Of a DNA stretch of 64,000 nucleotides, positions 53,751 to 64,000 are shown in pieces (positions within the stretch are counted from its first letter, which is position 1; each line of letters opens with the position of its first letter). Source of the stretch: Desulfuromonadaceae bacterium (GTDB lineage Bacteria > Desulfobacterota > Desulfuromonadia > Geobacterales > Pseudopelobacteraceae); NCBI GenBank assembly GCA_028712665.1, contig JAQTRC010000004.1:1-64000 (forward strand), given 5' to 3'. Under the pieces are notes generated by a model, which saw nothing but the letters and a program-made list of their open reading frames with translations, did not search any database and was not told where the DNA came from. A program made the position numbers and the translations under genes.

Positions 53751-55495
53751 TTCCGGAGGAGAAGGTACGCGAGGTAGCTGAGCGGATTTCGATTGTCGAG
53801 GTTGTTTCAGAGTACGTTCAGTTGCGACGCTCCGGAGGCAACTTTTTGGGCCTTTGCCCGTTTCATGGTGAGAAAACACCATCTTTCAACGTAAACCCGG
53901 CCCGTGAAATATTCCACTGTTTCGGCTGCGGTGCCGGCGGCAATGCTTTTTCTTTTTTGATGAAAATAGAAGGGGTCAGCTTTCCTGAGGCGGTCAAAAT
54001 TCTGGCCCGTAAATCCGGGGTCGAGATCGAGGAGCGCCAGCTCAGCCAGGCCGAGAAGCAGGCCCAAGACGAGCGTCAGCAGTTTCAAAAAATCAACGAA
54101 CTGGCAACCAACTACTACCGTTCAATCCTTACGAAAGGGCAGGAGGGGGAGCAGGCTCGCCAGTACCTTGCAAGACGCGCAGTTGAAAGCGATATTTCCG
54201 AGGCATACCGCCTCGGTTTTGCTCCTGATCGTCGCGATGGACTTGTGAAGCATCTGAATAGTAACGGCGCCGTGCTGGAGGTTGCACTTAAGCTGGGCAT
54301 CATCCGTAAAGGGGACGCCGGCTGGTTTGATCTCTTCAGAAATCGTCTGATTTTTCCGATATGCGACGCCAGAGGACAAATCATTGCGTTTGCCGGACGC
54401 GTGCTGGACAGTTCTCTGCCCAAATATATCAACTCCCCGGAATCACCGCTCTACCACAAGAGTTCGGTGCTTTTCGGACTTGACATGGCACTACAGTCGA
54501 TAAGGAACGAAAACGCAGTTATCATCGTGGAGGGTTATTTTGACCACCTGGCTCTCTACCGGGCGGGAATAAGGAACGTGGTTGCCACCTGCGGCACTGC
54601 TTTGACCCCCACCCATGCCGCCTTGATCAAGCGGCATGCCGAACGGGTCTATACCCTCTTCGACAGTGACAGTGCCGGCAAGAAGGCCACAATACGCTCG
54701 ATGGAACTGTTTCTTGAACAACGGATTCCGGCAGATGTCATAATGTTGCCCGCAGGTGACGATCCGGACAGTTTTCTCTCAAAACAGTCGACTGAGGCGT
54801 TTTTTGAACAGCGTGACAAGGCACGTCCAATATTCGACTTTTTTGTTCGTTCATTGCTTCAGGAAACCCCCCCAAGCAGTGTCAGCAACAAGGTGAAAGT
54901 AATCAACGAACTTTCGCCATGTTTTAAAAAGATTGGTGATACTGCAGAGAGAAGTCTCTATGAAAAAGAGATCTGCCGTTTACTGGACATACGTACCCAT
55001 GAATTCCGTAAGCAGTTGGGTGGATTATCACCTGCGAGGAGTCATCAGGCTCCTGTTGTCAATGGGAATATACCGGTAATTGACCGTTCCCAGGAAATGC
55101 TTTTAGCCCTTATGGGGAACTTTCCCGAAGCACTCGAAACTATCAGGGGGCAGGGGGTCGGCACGCTGTTTGAGGGAGACTACCTGACTCTTGCCGAGAC
55201 AATTCTTAAAGAGACAGCGAACATAGATTCTCCAGACTGGAGTGCTATGATGGGACGATTGGACAAACAGGAATTGAGAGATATGCTTTCACGACTGCTT
55301 TTTAGCGCGAGCCAGCTTGAAGGTATGGACTGGCAGATAGCATTTGATGATTGTAGGCAGGCGCGAATAAAAAAACAGCTTACCACAAAAAATATCAGCC
55401 TGCGATTGGCAGTTATCGATCCAGATAGCGAAGAGCATGCAGCCCTGCTGAAACTGGCTGATGAAGAACTGCGCACCAGAAAATCTAAGTTTTAG
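53747..55495 (+). CDS. dnaG: DNA primase
   Basis: A 582-aa primase, making RNA primers for replication. Zinc-ribbon at 37-61 (CPFH...CFGC), RNA-polymerase-like TOPRIM domain with [14 protein letters not shown] near 262 and [11 protein letters not shown], and a C-terminal helicase-binding region from about 435. Start chosen at the ATG overlapping the cvpA stop; an ATG nine codons earlier (53720) has no ribosome site. Directly precedes rpoD. Confidence 0.95.
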   Translation: MIPEEKVREVAERISIVEVVSEYVQLRRSGGNFLGLCPFHGEKTPSFNVNPAREIFHCFGCGAGGNAFSFLMKIEGVSFPEAVKILARKSGVEIEERQLSQAEKQAQDERQQFQKINELATNYYRSILTKGQEGEQARQYLARRAVESDISEAYRLGFAPDRRDGLVKHLNSNGAVLEVALKLGIIRKGDAGWFDLFRNRLIFPICDARGQIIAFAGRVLDSSLPKYINSPESPLYHKSSVLFGLDMALQSIRNENAVIIVEGYFDHLALYRAGIRNVVATCGTALTPTHAALIKRHAERVYTLFDSDSAGKKATIRSMELFLEQRIPADVIMLPAGDDPDSFLSKQSTEAFFEQRDKARPIFDFFVRSLLQETPPSSVSNKVKVINELSPCFKKIGDTAERSLYEKEICRLLDIRTHEFRKQLGGLSPARSHQAPVVNGNIPVIDRSQEMLLALMGNFPEALETIRGQGVGTLFEGDYLTLAETILKETANIDSPDWSAMMGRLDKQELRDMLSRLLFSASQLEGMDWQIAFDDCRQARIKKQLTTKNISLRLAVIDPDSEEHAALLKLADEELRTRKSKF

Positions 55496-55535
55496 CCGTT
55501 TCCTTTTCGGACGACGGCCATATCGAGGTGAATGC

Positions 55536-57284
55536 ATGACAAAGAAAAACATGGACGATGTTAAGCAGCTGATTGACATCGGCAAGGAAAAAGGATTTCT
55601 CACCTTCGACGAAGTAAATGACATGCTGCCCCCCGATATCGCCACCGATCAGATCGACGATGTTATGGGTATGTTCGGTGACATGGACATCGAAATTGTT
55701 GATTCTGCACAAAAAGTCAAGATTCCAAAAATGAAAATTGATCTTGAGGAAGATGATGAGGCCGAAGGGGAGTCGGAAGAAGTTGAATTTGAGCCTGGCT
55801 CGATCGGTCGGACCAGTGACCCCGTCCGCATGTATCTACGGGAAATGGGTTCTGTTTCGCTTTTGACCCGGGAGGGTGAAGTCGAGATTGCCAAGCGGAT
55901 AGAAGATGGAGAGCGCGACGTTGCCGGGGTTATACTTAACACACCGATCACGGTCAAGGAGGTTCTGTCGCTTGGTGAGCGGTTGCGCAAATTCCAGATT
56001 AATGCCTCTGAGGTCAGCAAGGAAGTCGAAGAAGAGGAGTTGGAGGATGACGAGGAGGACGTCCAGAAAGTCAGGATACTGGAGGTCATAGATTCGATTG
56101 CCGCTCAGGATCTGTTGTTGACAGAAATTATCGAAGCAGTTGCGGCCGCAAAGTCTGCTACAAAGAAAAAGGAGCAAGAAAAGAAATTAAGCCAGGCGAA
56201 GGACCATCAGGCAGAACTCCTCAAGTCCCTGAGGCTCAAGGACCGGCACATCAACAAGGTGGCTGAACGCCTAAAGGAATTGTCGATAAAGGTCGAGAAG
56301 ATGCAGGAGGAACTGGCCGATCTGCACAGGCTGATTCCGATTGATAAACTAAAGGCCCTGGTCGATAAACTTCAAAATGACGAAGAAAAAGCCACGGCAG
56401 AATTCAAGAAGCTGAAACTTGATGAAGAAGAAACTCATAAACTGGAAAAGCGATTACGTAGCGCGGCGCGCAAACTTCAGAAGGTCGAGCAGGAATCCGG
56501 TTTTAAAGCGAGTGATCTTTCTGCAGCACTCAAGGCTATCGAGGAGGGTGAATGCAAGGCCCGTATTGCAAAAAGCGAGCTGATCGAAGCCAATCTGAGA
56601 CTTGTGGTCTCGATAGCTAAAAAGTATACCAATCGAGGACTGCAGTTTCTTGACCTGATCCAGGAAGGTAATATCGGATTGATGAAAGCTGTGGACAAGT
56701 TCGAATACCAGCGCGGCTACAAGTTTTCAACATACGCCACTTGGTGGATTCGTCAGGCGATAACCCGCGCCATAGCAGACCAGGCCCGCACCATCCGTAT
56801 TCCGGTTCATATGATTGAGACAATAAACAAGCTGATTCGCACCAGCCGTCAGCTCGTACAGGAAAATGGCCGGGAACCGTCACCGGAAGAGATCGCCGAG
56901 CGTATGCAACTACCACTCGACAAGGTGCGCAAAGTACTCAAGATTGCCAAGGAACCGATTTCACTGGAGACTCCTATTGGCGAAGAAGAAGATTCGCACC
57001 TTGGTGATTTTATCGAAGACAAGGGCGTTATTTCACCAATCGATGCGGTTATAAAAGCAAACCTTTCCGAGAGCACGGCCAAGGTGCTGGCAACATTGAC
57101 CCCCCGCGAGGAAAAAGTTTTGCGTATGCGATTTGGAATCGGCGAGAAGAGCGACCATACTCTGGAGGAGGTTGGCCAGGACTTTGAGGTTACTCGTGAG
57201 CGTATCCGTCAGATCGAAGCCAAGGCTTTACGGAAATTGCGCCATCCCAGCCGAAGCAAAAAATTGAAGAGTTTCGTGGATTAA
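55536..57284 (+). CDS. rpoD: RNA polymerase primary sigma factor (sigma-70)
   Basis: A 582-aa primary sigma factor. Region 1.1 ([24 protein letters not shown]), an acidic stretch near 65-85, region 1.2 ([22 protein letters not shown]), a long charged non-conserved region (about 170-340), region 2 ([57 protein letters not shown]), region 3 and region 4 with the C-terminal helix-turn-helix ([30 protein letters not shown]). The start was set at the ATG with CGAGGTGA upstream; the frame opens 25 codons earlier inside dnaG. Confidence 0.97.
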   Translation: MTKKNMDDVKQLIDIGKEKGFLTFDEVNDMLPPDIATDQIDDVMGMFGDMDIEIVDSAQKVKIPKMKIDLEEDDEAEGESEEVEFEPGSIGRTSDPVRMYLREMGSVSLLTREGEVEIAKRIEDGERDVAGVILNTPITVKEVLSLGERLRKFQINASEVSKEVEEEELEDDEEDVQKVRILEVIDSIAAQDLLLTEIIEAVAAAKSATKKKEQEKKLSQAKDHQAELLKSLRLKDRHINKVAERLKELSIKVEKMQEELADLHRLIPIDKLKALVDKLQNDEEKATAEFKKLKLDEEETHKLEKRLRSAARKLQKVEQESGFKASDLSAALKAIEEGECKARIAKSELIEANLRLVVSIAKKYTNRGLQFLDLIQEGNIGLMKAVDKFEYQRGYKFSTYATWWIRQAITRAIADQARTIRIPVHMIETINKLIRTSRQLVQENGREPSPEEIAERMQLPLDKVRKVLKIAKEPISLETPIGEEEDSHLGDFIEDKGVISPIDAVIKANLSESTAKVLATLTPREEKVLRMRFGIGEKSDHTLEEVGQDFEVTRERIRQIEAKALRKLRHPSRSKKLKSFVD

Positions 57285-57288
57285 TGCT

Positions 57289-58581
57289 ATGAGATTTATT
57301 ACCGTACTCATAAGGGCTGCTATTTTAGGCTTGATTGCGATGCTGTTGGGGTCAGGGTTCGTCTATGCATCTGAAATTGACGATGCAACAGTTTTTGTAG
57401 AAGCCTTCAATGCCTTTCAGAAAAAGGATTATCTGCTTGCCCTTGAAAAGACGTCCCAGATCAATCAGGTTTTTCCGGACTCTCCTTTAAGGGATCTCAC
57501 CCTGCTTCTAATTGCACGTTCGAGCATTAAATCAGGTGATAATCAACTTGCCGCTATAACCATAAATAAATTTATGGACGAATTTTCAGACAGTGCCCTA
57601 AAAAGCACTATTGAAGAAGAGTTGTTGGCATTAGGCTCAAGACTCAAGAAGGGCGAATCGCTTCAGCCTAACAAGCAACTGCAGGAGGCGGCGCTGAAGA
57701 TAAAAAATGACCGTCTGCTGCTGGAACGCGCCGCTGCCCTAAAGCTGGAACAGGAGAAACTTGCAAAAGAAAAGGCCGAGAGGGAGCGCTTAGCGTTTGA
57801 AAAGGCCGAATCAGAACGCAGGGAGCGTGAACGCCTGGCAGCCGAAAAAGCCGAAAAAGAGAGCATTAAAACCGTCATTACGCTTCTAGATAGCGGCTCT
57901 TATGTTGCGGCCGGGCAGAATGGAAACATGCCGATTGAAATTTCCAATCGAGGTAAAAGCAGCCAGGAGTTTCTGGTTGAAGTTTCTGCGGCGCCCGAAT
58001 ATGCCGTTTCTCTGGTGTCGGCAGGCAAACCGGACGAAACCGTCGCACAGATCAAACTGGCCGCCGGTAAAACGTTCAATGGCAAAGTTCTTTTCAGAAT
58101 GCCAGCCGACAAGGTCGATGGACATCGGGCTTCTCTGACAATTAAGACCATATCGAGCAAATTTAGCGATGTGATCCAGGTGAAAAATACTCATCTAGTC
58201 GCTTCAGCGCCGCTGGTGCGTGTCGTTGCAAAGCTGGCCAAACCGCAAGTTGCACCTGGCGAACAATTGCGCTATCGGGTGACGGTACTTAATATCGGGT
58301 CTCAGGCTGCGCAGGATTTGACTGTGAGAGTTCAACTCCCGCCTCAACTGGATTTTATGAATTCTCCGGATTTGAAATTTCAGAAGGAACAGGATGGTAC
58401 TCTGGTTTTCAGAGTTGAACGGATAGAGACCGGCAAACTGGCAGAGATCAGTCTGGATGTGAAGGTGAGAGGAAACAGCCGTATTGGGGAGGAACTGCGA
58501 GGCCGGATTGAAGTTCTTGATGGCCAGCTTCATCGCAAGGATATCTTTACAACAAGCGCCAGCGTGGTTCAGCCAAAATAA
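57289..58581 (+). CDS. Secreted coiled-coil protein with CARDB/DUF11-like C-terminus
   Basis: A 430-aa exported protein: signal peptide 1-27 (ending VYASE), a TPR-like helical part (about 30-125), a charged coiled coil of KAERERL-type repeats (about 140-190), and two beta-sandwich-like segments: one near 200-300 and one near 305-425 (RYRVTVLNIGSQAAQDLTVRVQLPPQLDF), typical of CARDB/DUF11 repeats. It begins 4 bp after the rpoD stop, so it is probably co-transcribed. Function is unknown; a cell-envelope structural role is plausible. Confidence 0.65.
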   Translation: MRFITVLIRAAILGLIAMLLGSGFVYASEIDDATVFVEAFNAFQKKDYLLALEKTSQINQVFPDSPLRDLTLLLIARSSIKSGDNQLAAITINKFMDEFSDSALKSTIEEELLALGSRLKKGESLQPNKQLQEAALKIKNDRLLLERAAALKLEQEKLAKEKAERERLAFEKAESERRERERLAAEKAEKESIKTVITLLDSGSYVAAGQNGNMPIEISNRGKSSQEFLVEVSAAPEYAVSLVSAGKPDETVAQIKLAAGKTFNGKVLFRMPADKVDGHRASLTIKTISSKFSDVIQVKNTHLVASAPLVRVVAKLAKPQVAPGEQLRYRVTVLNIGSQAAQDLTVRVQLPPQLDFMNSPDLKFQKEQDGTLVFRVERIETGKLAEISLDVKVRGNSRIGEELRGRIEVLDGQLHRKDIFTTSASVVQPK

Positions 58582-58608
58582 GAAGTTGAACCCGATTGGA
58601 TGCCCATT

Positions 58609-59730
58609 TTACAGAATAACCAGATTGTCGCGATGAACAATCACATCTCCGTAGTAATATCCGAGAATGGCTTCTATTTCTGAACTTTTTCTGCCGGCAA
58701 GTCTGGCAATTTCAGTGCTGGAATAATCAGAGAGTCCACGGGCGAACTCTTTCCCGTCTGCTCCGCATATTCTCACGCTGGCGCCCCTTTCAAAACGACC
58801 CTCTGCTCTTGCCACCCCTGACGGCAGCAGGCTTTTACCCTTCTTAAGCAGCACATCACGCGCGCCGTCATCCACAAAGATTCTGCCGACCGGCTTAAGG
58901 GTAAATGCGATCCAGTGCTTGCGGCGGTTAAGACCATCCCGCGATGGGAGAAAAAGAGTACCGACCTCCTCTCCTCGCATAGCAGCCAGGATAATACGCT
59001 CCCGTTTCCCTGATACTATAATGGTTGCGACACCGTTTCTGCCGGCTTTCCTGGCGGCAGCCACCTTGGTGGCCATACCTCCGGTACCGAGAGTGGACCC
59101 GCTCCCTCCGGCTGCTCGCTCAATTTCGCGAGTAATGCTTCTGACCAGAGGGATGAGTTTTGCATCCGGAACGGTGAACGGGTCCGCGCTGTAGAAACCT
59201 TCGATGTCTGTAAGGATCAACAAGAGTTGGGCTTCGACCACGTTGGTTACCAAAGCCGACAGGTTGTCATTGTCGCCGAACTTGATTTCATCCACCACTA
59301 CGGTGTCGTTCTCGTTGATGATCGGAATAATGCCGAAACCGAGCAGGGCATCAAGGGTGGCGCGGGCATTCAGGAAGCGCTGCCGGCTCCCCAGATCTTC
59401 GCTGGTCAGAAGCAGTTGCGCCGCCTTGAGATTGTGCGGCGACAGGGCTTCCTCGTAAGCCCTCATCAGGCGGGTTTGCCCCACTGCTGCTGCGGCCTGC
59501 TTGTGAGGTATGGTTTTCGGCTTATCCGTCAGCCCAAGTTCGCTACGACCGGCGGCGATTGCACCGGAGGAGACCAGGACGATCTGCAGCCCCTGCTTGC
59601 GCAAGGCGGCGATATCCAGACAGATCCGTCCAATAACCTCCATATCCAAAGTGCCGTCTGTATCAGTCAACACACGGCTGCCAATCTTTATCACAACCCG
59701 TTTTACGTTTTTAAGTATCTCCTTGCGCAT
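58609..59730 (-). CDS. proB: Glutamate 5-kinase
   Basis: A 373-aa ProB, the first step of proline synthesis: an amino-acid-kinase domain ([12 protein letters not shown] at the start, [69 protein letters not shown]) and a C-terminal PUA domain (from about 280). ATG at 59730 is preferred over a GTG one codon earlier for better spacing to GAGG. It overlaps the obgE stop; proA is not in the window. Confidence 0.95.
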   Translation of the reverse strand: MRKEILKNVKRVVIKIGSRVLTDTDGTLDMEVIGRICLDIAALRKQGLQIVLVSSGAIAAGRSELGLTDKPKTIPHKQAAAAVGQTRLMRAYEEALSPHNLKAAQLLLTSEDLGSRQRFLNARATLDALLGFGIIPIINENDTVVVDEIKFGDNDNLSALVTNVVEAQLLLILTDIEGFYSADPFTVPDAKLIPLVRSITREIERAAGGSGSTLGTGGMATKVAAARKAGRNGVATIIVSGKRERIILAAMRGEEVGTLFLPSRDGLNRRKHWIAFTLKPVGRIFVDDGARDVLLKKGKSLLPSGVARAEGRFERGASVRICGADGKEFARGLSDYSSTEIARLAGRKSSEIEAILGYYYGDVIVHRDNLVIL

Positions 59731-60746
59731 CACCAGACCTCTTTACTCTTCCCCCACAACCTTCGGGCGATCTCATCCAGAAGTGATTCGACTCCTGCAC
59801 CGGTTACGGACGATATTGGGAAGACCTTAATGCCGCGCTTTTCAAACCACGCCTGGATACCAGGAAGTTCATCCTGCGTTTGCGGCAGGTCGATCTTCGT
59901 GATCACCACCACCTGTTCTTTAGCCGCCAACTCCGGGCTGAACATCGCCAACTCATGGTTGATCGACTCGAATTCGGCCAGCGGGTCACGATCCGGCATC
60001 CAGGATATGTCCACGAGATGCAATAATATACCTGAACGATCCAGATGTTTCAAAAAACGATGCCCCAGTCCGGCTCCATCATGTGCTCCCTCTATGATAC
60101 CGGGTATATCTGCCATCACGAAGGATCGGTAATTTTTATAGGGGACAACCCCCAAAGATGGGACCATTGTAGTGAAAGGGTAATCTGCAATCTTGGGTCT
60201 GGCGGCCGAAATTTTGCTTATCAGGGAAGACTTGCCTGCATTGGGCAATCCCAAAAGTCCTACATCGGCCATCAGCTTGAGTTCCAGCCTAAGTTTGCGC
60301 TCTTCCAGATCCTCACCCGGCTGGGCGAACTTGGGCGCCTTGTTGGTAGCACTCGCGAAACGGGCATTGCCCTGCCCACCACGCCCACCCTTCAGCAACA
60401 CAATTGATTGACCCTCCTCCGTAAGATCGGCCAGATCATCGCCGGTTTCGGCATCCTTGATGACCGTCCCGACCGGCACCTTGATAACGAGATCCTTACC
60501 TCCGGCGCCATGACGGTTCTTCCCCATGCCGTTATGACCATTCTCAGCCTTCTGGTGCGGTTTGTGCCTCAGTTCCAGCAAAGTGGAGAGGCTGGAGGTT
60601 GCCAGGAAGATCACGTCGCCACCTTTGCCGCCGTCGCCGCCGCTGGGACCGCCAAATTCGATAAACTTCTCGTGTCTGAATGCAACACAACCGGCGCCGC
60701 CATGGCCTGAAGAGGCAAACATGGTTACTTCATCAATAAATTTCAT
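59730..60746 (-). CDS. obgE: GTPase ObgE/CgtA
   Basis: A 338-aa Obg GTPase, a ribosome-assembly and stress-growth checkpoint protein. Obg domain (glycine-rich, [32 protein letters not shown]), then the G domain with G1 GLPNAGKSS near 166, G3 DIPGIIEGA, and NKxD-type TKID. ATG at 60746 with AAGGAAAATAAGG upstream; an extension of 29 codons upstream overlaps rdgC and is rejected. Ends on the proB start. Confidence 0.96.
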   Translation of the reverse strand: MKFIDEVTMFASSGHGGAGCVAFRHEKFIEFGGPSGGDGGKGGDVIFLATSSLSTLLELRHKPHQKAENGHNGMGKNRHGAGGKDLVIKVPVGTVIKDAETGDDLADLTEEGQSIVLLKGGRGGQGNARFASATNKAPKFAQPGEDLEERKLRLELKLMADVGLLGLPNAGKSSLISKISAARPKIADYPFTTMVPSLGVVPYKNYRSFVMADIPGIIEGAHDGAGLGHRFLKHLDRSGILLHLVDISWMPDRDPLAEFESINHELAMFSPELAAKEQVVVITKIDLPQTQDELPGIQAWFEKRGIKVFPISSVTGAGVESLLDEIARRLWGKSKEVW

Positions 60747-60750
60747 TACC

Positions 60751-61920
60751 TTATTTTCCTTCCAGCCATGCCTGAACAGAGTCCAAACGCCCACCCCATG
60801 CATCGCCCAGGCGCTCCGTGAGAAAAGAAACAAACAGGCTGTCGAAGAGCTGTATACCCTGCTCCATCAGGAACATCCGTTCAAAAAAAACTGACTCCCG
60901 TTCACTCATCTGATCCACGGTGGCATCCTTTTCAATCCGCACCTGGGGACATTTGAAGGAAGCAAAACCGAAAGTATCACCCTTCAGTGTCAGTTTCCAG
61001 GTATTCTCGTCCTTCTCAATACAGACCGTGGCACTGGTAATTCGTTTGCCCCCCTTGAGGGCCGATATGGCTTCCAGATAACTGTCCTGGGAACCGGAGA
61101 CGGTGACCTTCTGGATACCCCCTTCTTCGCCGCCACCCTGAAATTGAATCCGGTCGTCTATCCATGCTGCAAAGCTCTCGCCGGAGGCAAAATGTCCTGG
61201 ACGACAGATCGAAAAATCCCCCTCGCCGCCGACGCCGCGCTGCAGCAGCCAGAGCATGAACTCCCACCCCAGCCACTGATTATCTCTGATCAACGCTACC
61301 ACCGAGTCGGAACCGGCCTGGTTGGCAGCCTCCAGTTTCTCACGCATCTCCCCTTCCGTAAGTATTCTGGCCCGGGCAAAGGGGTGAATTATCACCGGAC
61401 TGAAACCTTCAAAGGTCTTGCGGAAAAAATCCTCAAATCGTTCTATTACCTTGCTACTAATAGTGTAGAGGGTCAGTATTCCACTCCTCAGGTCCCAGAC
61501 AACGTCCGCACTGTAAGGGACCGGGAGGCATCTGGACAGCAACCGCAGTTGCACCTGTTCCTTAATCTCCTCACGCTTTTTCTTCGGAGTACGGCGCAAA
61601 TTGGGATGCTGTGCCAGAAAAGCAGACTCATCTCGCACGGAATGTGACTTTAGTACTGCGGCTGGGATTTTGCGCTGGTCACGGCGCAGCGAGAACAGCA
61701 GATAATTATCACGCCAGAAATCGGACTGGGCTTCGAATGAGGCATCATCTGGGGAGTCAACCTGGGTCCACCCCTCCGAAAGCTCTTCGGCAGACTCTTC
61801 GATTGATTGGAAACCCCGGTCGGACAGTTTTTTTGAAAACCATTGAAATTGATCGTTTTTAGGCAGGTCACCGGTTATGAAAAATTGAGTGATGCTGACA
61901 GTGTTGGCATAAACTCCCAT
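60751..61920 (-). CDS. RdgC-like (recombination-associated) protein
   Basis: A 389-aa soluble protein. I recognise RdgC-like features: a [19 protein letters not shown] start, two lobes of similar fold, ending in the helix [14 protein letters not shown], and an internal [12 protein letters not shown] block. RdgC of E. coli (about 300 aa) is a ring-shaped DNA-binding protein that restrains RecA; this one is longer by about 85 residues. Same-strand order with obgE and the NapH-like gene suggests co-transcription. Family assignment is tentative. Confidence 0.55.
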   Translation of the reverse strand: MGVYANTVSITQFFITGDLPKNDQFQWFSKKLSDRGFQSIEESAEELSEGWTQVDSPDDASFEAQSDFWRDNYLLFSLRRDQRKIPAAVLKSHSVRDESAFLAQHPNLRRTPKKKREEIKEQVQLRLLSRCLPVPYSADVVWDLRSGILTLYTISSKVIERFEDFFRKTFEGFSPVIIHPFARARILTEGEMREKLEAANQAGSDSVVALIRDNQWLGWEFMLWLLQRGVGGEGDFSICRPGHFASGESFAAWIDDRIQFQGGGEEGGIQKVTVSGSQDSYLEAISALKGGKRITSATVCIEKDENTWKLTLKGDTFGFASFKCPQVRIEKDATVDQMSERESVFFERMFLMEQGIQLFDSLFVSFLTERLGDAWGGRLDSVQAWLEGK

Positions 61921-61938
61921 AATTGTGTTTCCTTTCGT

Positions 61939-62913
61939 TTACTTGCCCAGCAGGCGGACATAATCTTCAAGGGCTATGGCGGTTCTCCAATGTCCGCTTA
62001 ACTTTCCGACTACCGTACCGCTCCAGAACAGAAGTACAACCAGCAGCGCAAATAGAGCGCCAGACAATGAGAATCTGCCGAAGGCACGCATGGAAAGCGC
62101 CTCGTTAAAGCGGCAGTGGCTGATGCATCGCCAACAGCCGATACATTCGGGAGAGTCCACGCTATGCTTGTTCATAACATCAATGTAGGTCGGACAGACC
62201 TGGCTGCAGATTCCGCATGAAACACATCTGTCGGTGTCACGTGTGACTCGTAGCGGCGAGAGCGTTGCGATCAGACCGAGCAGCGCTCCGTAGGGGCAGA
62301 GATAACGGCAGAACGGATTACGCAGCACAATTGACAATGCCAGTAGAATGAATATTACGCCCAGCGCAAACGGGGTTAAATGAAGAAAAAAACTCAGCAG
62401 GCGCTGATCGGCAATTTTGTGGTAATCGGACTGGATGAATTCTTCCAGCGCCTTGGACGACATCGCGATAACTATGGAGTAAATAAAGAATGCCATCAGC
62501 AGGTATTTCAAACCACGCAGTGCAATATCCAGCCAGAGCGGCAGTTTAAAATTCCTCCGGAAGATCCTGAAACCGGACTTCCAGGAAAACTCGGATACTG
62601 CAGCTACAGGGCAGATCCAGGAGCAGAAGGAGCGCCGCAACAGCAGCGCCCCAACCAGCACTGTGACAAAAACCACTACCGCAGCCGGGTGAATCGAATT
62701 AATGCCGTTCCCTTTGAGCCAGGAAGCGCTCCCCAACAACCCGGATATGGGCAAGAATGCCTCTATTCCATCGGGGCGCGCAGCAAACGCAGAGGTCCCG
62801 GCGGAACTGATGAATTGAACAAATTGATAAAACCGCAGGCCCAGCCAAAGCATGAATCCGAGAAAACAAAACTGGATTAGAATGCGTAGCGGCTGCATAT
62901 AGCTGGCGGGCAT
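61939..62913 (-). CDS. NapH/MauN-like polyferredoxin membrane protein
   Basis: A 324-aa membrane protein with about five helices, two CxxxCP motifs in the membrane part (CSWICPV near 110 and CRYLCPYGAL near 225), and a soluble 4Fe-4S domain with CVSCGICSQVCP and CIGCWRCISHC. NapH-like proteins pass electrons from the quinone pool to periplasmic reductases or to other Fe-S proteins. No nap genes are nearby, and the DegP gene upstream is unrelated, so the partner is unknown. It lies 18 bp upstream of rdgC. Confidence 0.8.
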   Translation of the reverse strand: MPASYMQPLRILIQFCFLGFMLWLGLRFYQFVQFISSAGTSAFAARPDGIEAFLPISGLLGSASWLKGNGINSIHPAAVVVFVTVLVGALLLRRSFCSWICPVAAVSEFSWKSGFRIFRRNFKLPLWLDIALRGLKYLLMAFFIYSIVIAMSSKALEEFIQSDYHKIADQRLLSFFLHLTPFALGVIFILLALSIVLRNPFCRYLCPYGALLGLIATLSPLRVTRDTDRCVSCGICSQVCPTYIDVMNKHSVDSPECIGCWRCISHCRFNEALSMRAFGRFSLSGALFALLVVLLFWSGTVVGKLSGHWRTAIALEDYVRLLGK

Positions 62914-62920
62914 TGCTGAT

Positions 62921-64000
62921 CTATTCTACTTTGAAAGCCACGTAATGTACACTGCCATCTGGCCTCCTGAGAAGAAGTCTCACGACATCACCTTTTTTGA
63001 GCTTGACGATCACGGAGTTGAAAGCAGAAAGCCTCTCCGGACGCTGCCCGTTAATCTCGATAACAATTGTGCCGGGCATTACGCCGGAATCTTCTGCCGA
63101 TGATCCTGGTTTTACCTCGGTGATAACTAACCCTTTCGTATCGCGGACACCCAGCCGATCTGCCGTTTCTTTGTTAAGTTCCTCAACTGTAATACCCAAC
63201 CTGTCACTCTCACGACCGCTACCCGGCGGAGAAGTTTTGTCTCCGTCTTTCAACTGGCCGACAACAAGAGATATATCCTGTTTCTTTCCATCGCGGAAGA
63301 TTACCAGTTTGACTTTCTTGTCAATCGGCGTAGCAGCGACATAACGTGACAGTTCATTCCCTTCATTGATTAATCTGCCGTTAAATTCCAGAATGACGTC
63401 TCCCGCCTTAAGTCCAGCCCGCTCAGCCGGAGTATTCTTCTCAACGCTGGCTACCAGGGCACCCTTCTCGGAATCGAGCCCGAATGATTTGGCAAGATCT
63501 GCGGTCAGAGGCTGAAAACGTACTCCAAGATAGCCACGTGTAACCTTCCCTGAGTCACGCAACTGCTTGACAACCGTCTTTGCCATGCTGATAGGGATCG
63601 CAAAACCGATACCACCGCCCCCCCCGGCTATGATTGCTGTGTTGATACCGATCACCTTTCCCTGAGAGTTGAATAGCGGCCCGCCCGAATTCCCGGGGTT
63701 GATTGAGGCATCTGTTTGAATGTAATCGTCATAGGGGCCGTTGCCGATGACGCGACCTTTTGCGCTGACAATGCCTGCAGTAACGGTATGGGACAGGCCG
63801 AAGGGATTGCCGATAGCCATGACCCACTCCCCGACCTCAAGGGCATCACTGTCACCCAGTTCGGCAAAAGGCAATTTCCCCTGATCATTGATCTTGATCA
63901 GTGCAAGATCAACCTTTTCGTCCACCCCCTTGATCTCCCCTTTGACTTCCCTCCCATCAGACAGTTTGACCATAACCTCGTCGGCTCCGCTGACCACGTG
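62921..64000 (-). CDS. DegP/HtrA-type periplasmic serine protease, 5' end outside the window
   Basis: The visible 359 residues run from the catalytic His to the C-terminus: the last three bases of the window (64000-63998) encode the His of HVVSGADEV, Asp is in DLALIKI, and the Ser is in GNSGGPLF. Two PDZ domains follow (about residues 170-260 and 270-355). Signal peptide and the first strand of the protease domain are beyond the window edge. DegP proteins degrade or refold damaged periplasmic proteins. It precedes the NapH-like gene by 7 bp. Confidence 0.93.
   Translation of the reverse strand, partial: HVVSGADEVMVKLSDGREVKGEIKGVDEKVDLALIKINDQGKLPFAELGDSDALEVGEWVMAIGNPFGLSHTVTAGIVSAKGRVIGNGPYDDYIQTDASINPGNSGGPLFNSQGKVIGINTAIIAGGGGGIGFAIPISMAKTVVKQLRDSGKVTRGYLGVRFQPLTADLAKSFGLDSEKGALVASVEKNTPAERAGLKAGDVILEFNGRLINEGNELSRYVAATPIDKKVKLVIFRDGKKQDISLVVGQLKDGDKTSPPGSGRESDRLGITVEELNKETADRLGVRDTKGLVITEVKPGSSAEDSGVMPGTIVIEINGQRPERLSAFNSVIVKLKKGDVVRLLLRRPDGSVHYVAFKVE

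Noticed and set aside
59227-60132. 301-codon open frame opposite proB and obgE
   Set aside because: Shadow of two firmly identified genes; spans their junction without conserved motifs.
1-64000. CRISPR array, prophage or complete insertion sequence
   Set aside because: No regularly spaced repeats, phage structural genes or transposase frames were seen.

Overview
The window reads as a piece of chromosome from a Geobacter-like bacterium (Desulfuromonadia, formerly Deltaproteobacteria). The evidence is the gene families and their order: MeaB, the PrkA/DUF444/SpoVR stress cluster with a second PrkA-type ATPase, miaA-hfq, DUF512 radical SAM protein, rpsU-yqeY-cvpA-dnaG-rpoD, obgE-proB, a methyl-accepting chemotaxis protein ending in hemerythrin, and many large sensor kinases of the HQWRQPL and HDFNN types. 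Placement below the class level is a guess. Nearly the whole window is coding; no complete insertion sequence, phage, CRISPR array or rRNA was seen.

Layout. 1-5.2 kb, plus strand: meaB, two small envelope/stress proteins, a YihY membrane protein, MltD-type transglycosylase and a TPR-like membrane protein. 5.5-13.4 kb, plus: prkA, DUF444, spoVR and a divergent 763-aa PrkA-like ATPase; each of the three spacers holds a palindromic repeat. 13.4-18.1 kb, minus: DUF512, AI-2E transporter, hfq, miaA, slipin. 18.4-23.7 kb, minus: a histidine kinase and NtrC-type response regulator, followed on the same strand by a row of very small genes (Cys-rich 71 aa, two membrane peptides of 30 and 31 aa, a ribbon-helix-helix protein) and a two-TM sensor with a C-terminal Cys/His motif. 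A good sigma-54 promoter with paired upstream direct repeats precedes the row, so the two-component pair probably drives it. This is the best candidate here for an undescribed system.

23.8-35.3 kb, minus: a hybrid kinase with a LytS-like membrane domain, a tRNA remnant, DUF815 ATPase, then a branched-chain-type ABC transporter with a GntR regulator, an isochorismatase-like hydrolase and a glycerate kinase (an uptake and catabolic unit), ending near an intact tRNA-Arg. 35.6-39.6 kb, plus: a hybrid kinase and two paralogous periplasmic binding proteins without permeases. 39.6-44 kb, minus: mutL, a zinc-ribbon protein, rsmE, prmA.

44.2-58.6 kb, plus: a cysteine synthase, glyQ-glyS, an MCP-hemerythrin sensor coupled to hisH-hisA-hisF-hisE, then rpsU-yqeY-cvpA-dnaG-rpoD and a secreted coiled-coil protein. 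58.6-64 kb, minus: a tight run of a DegP-type protease (cut by the window end), a NapH-like ferredoxin membrane protein, an RdgC-like protein, obgE and proB. Functions were assigned by reading motifs and recalling families; no database search was run.
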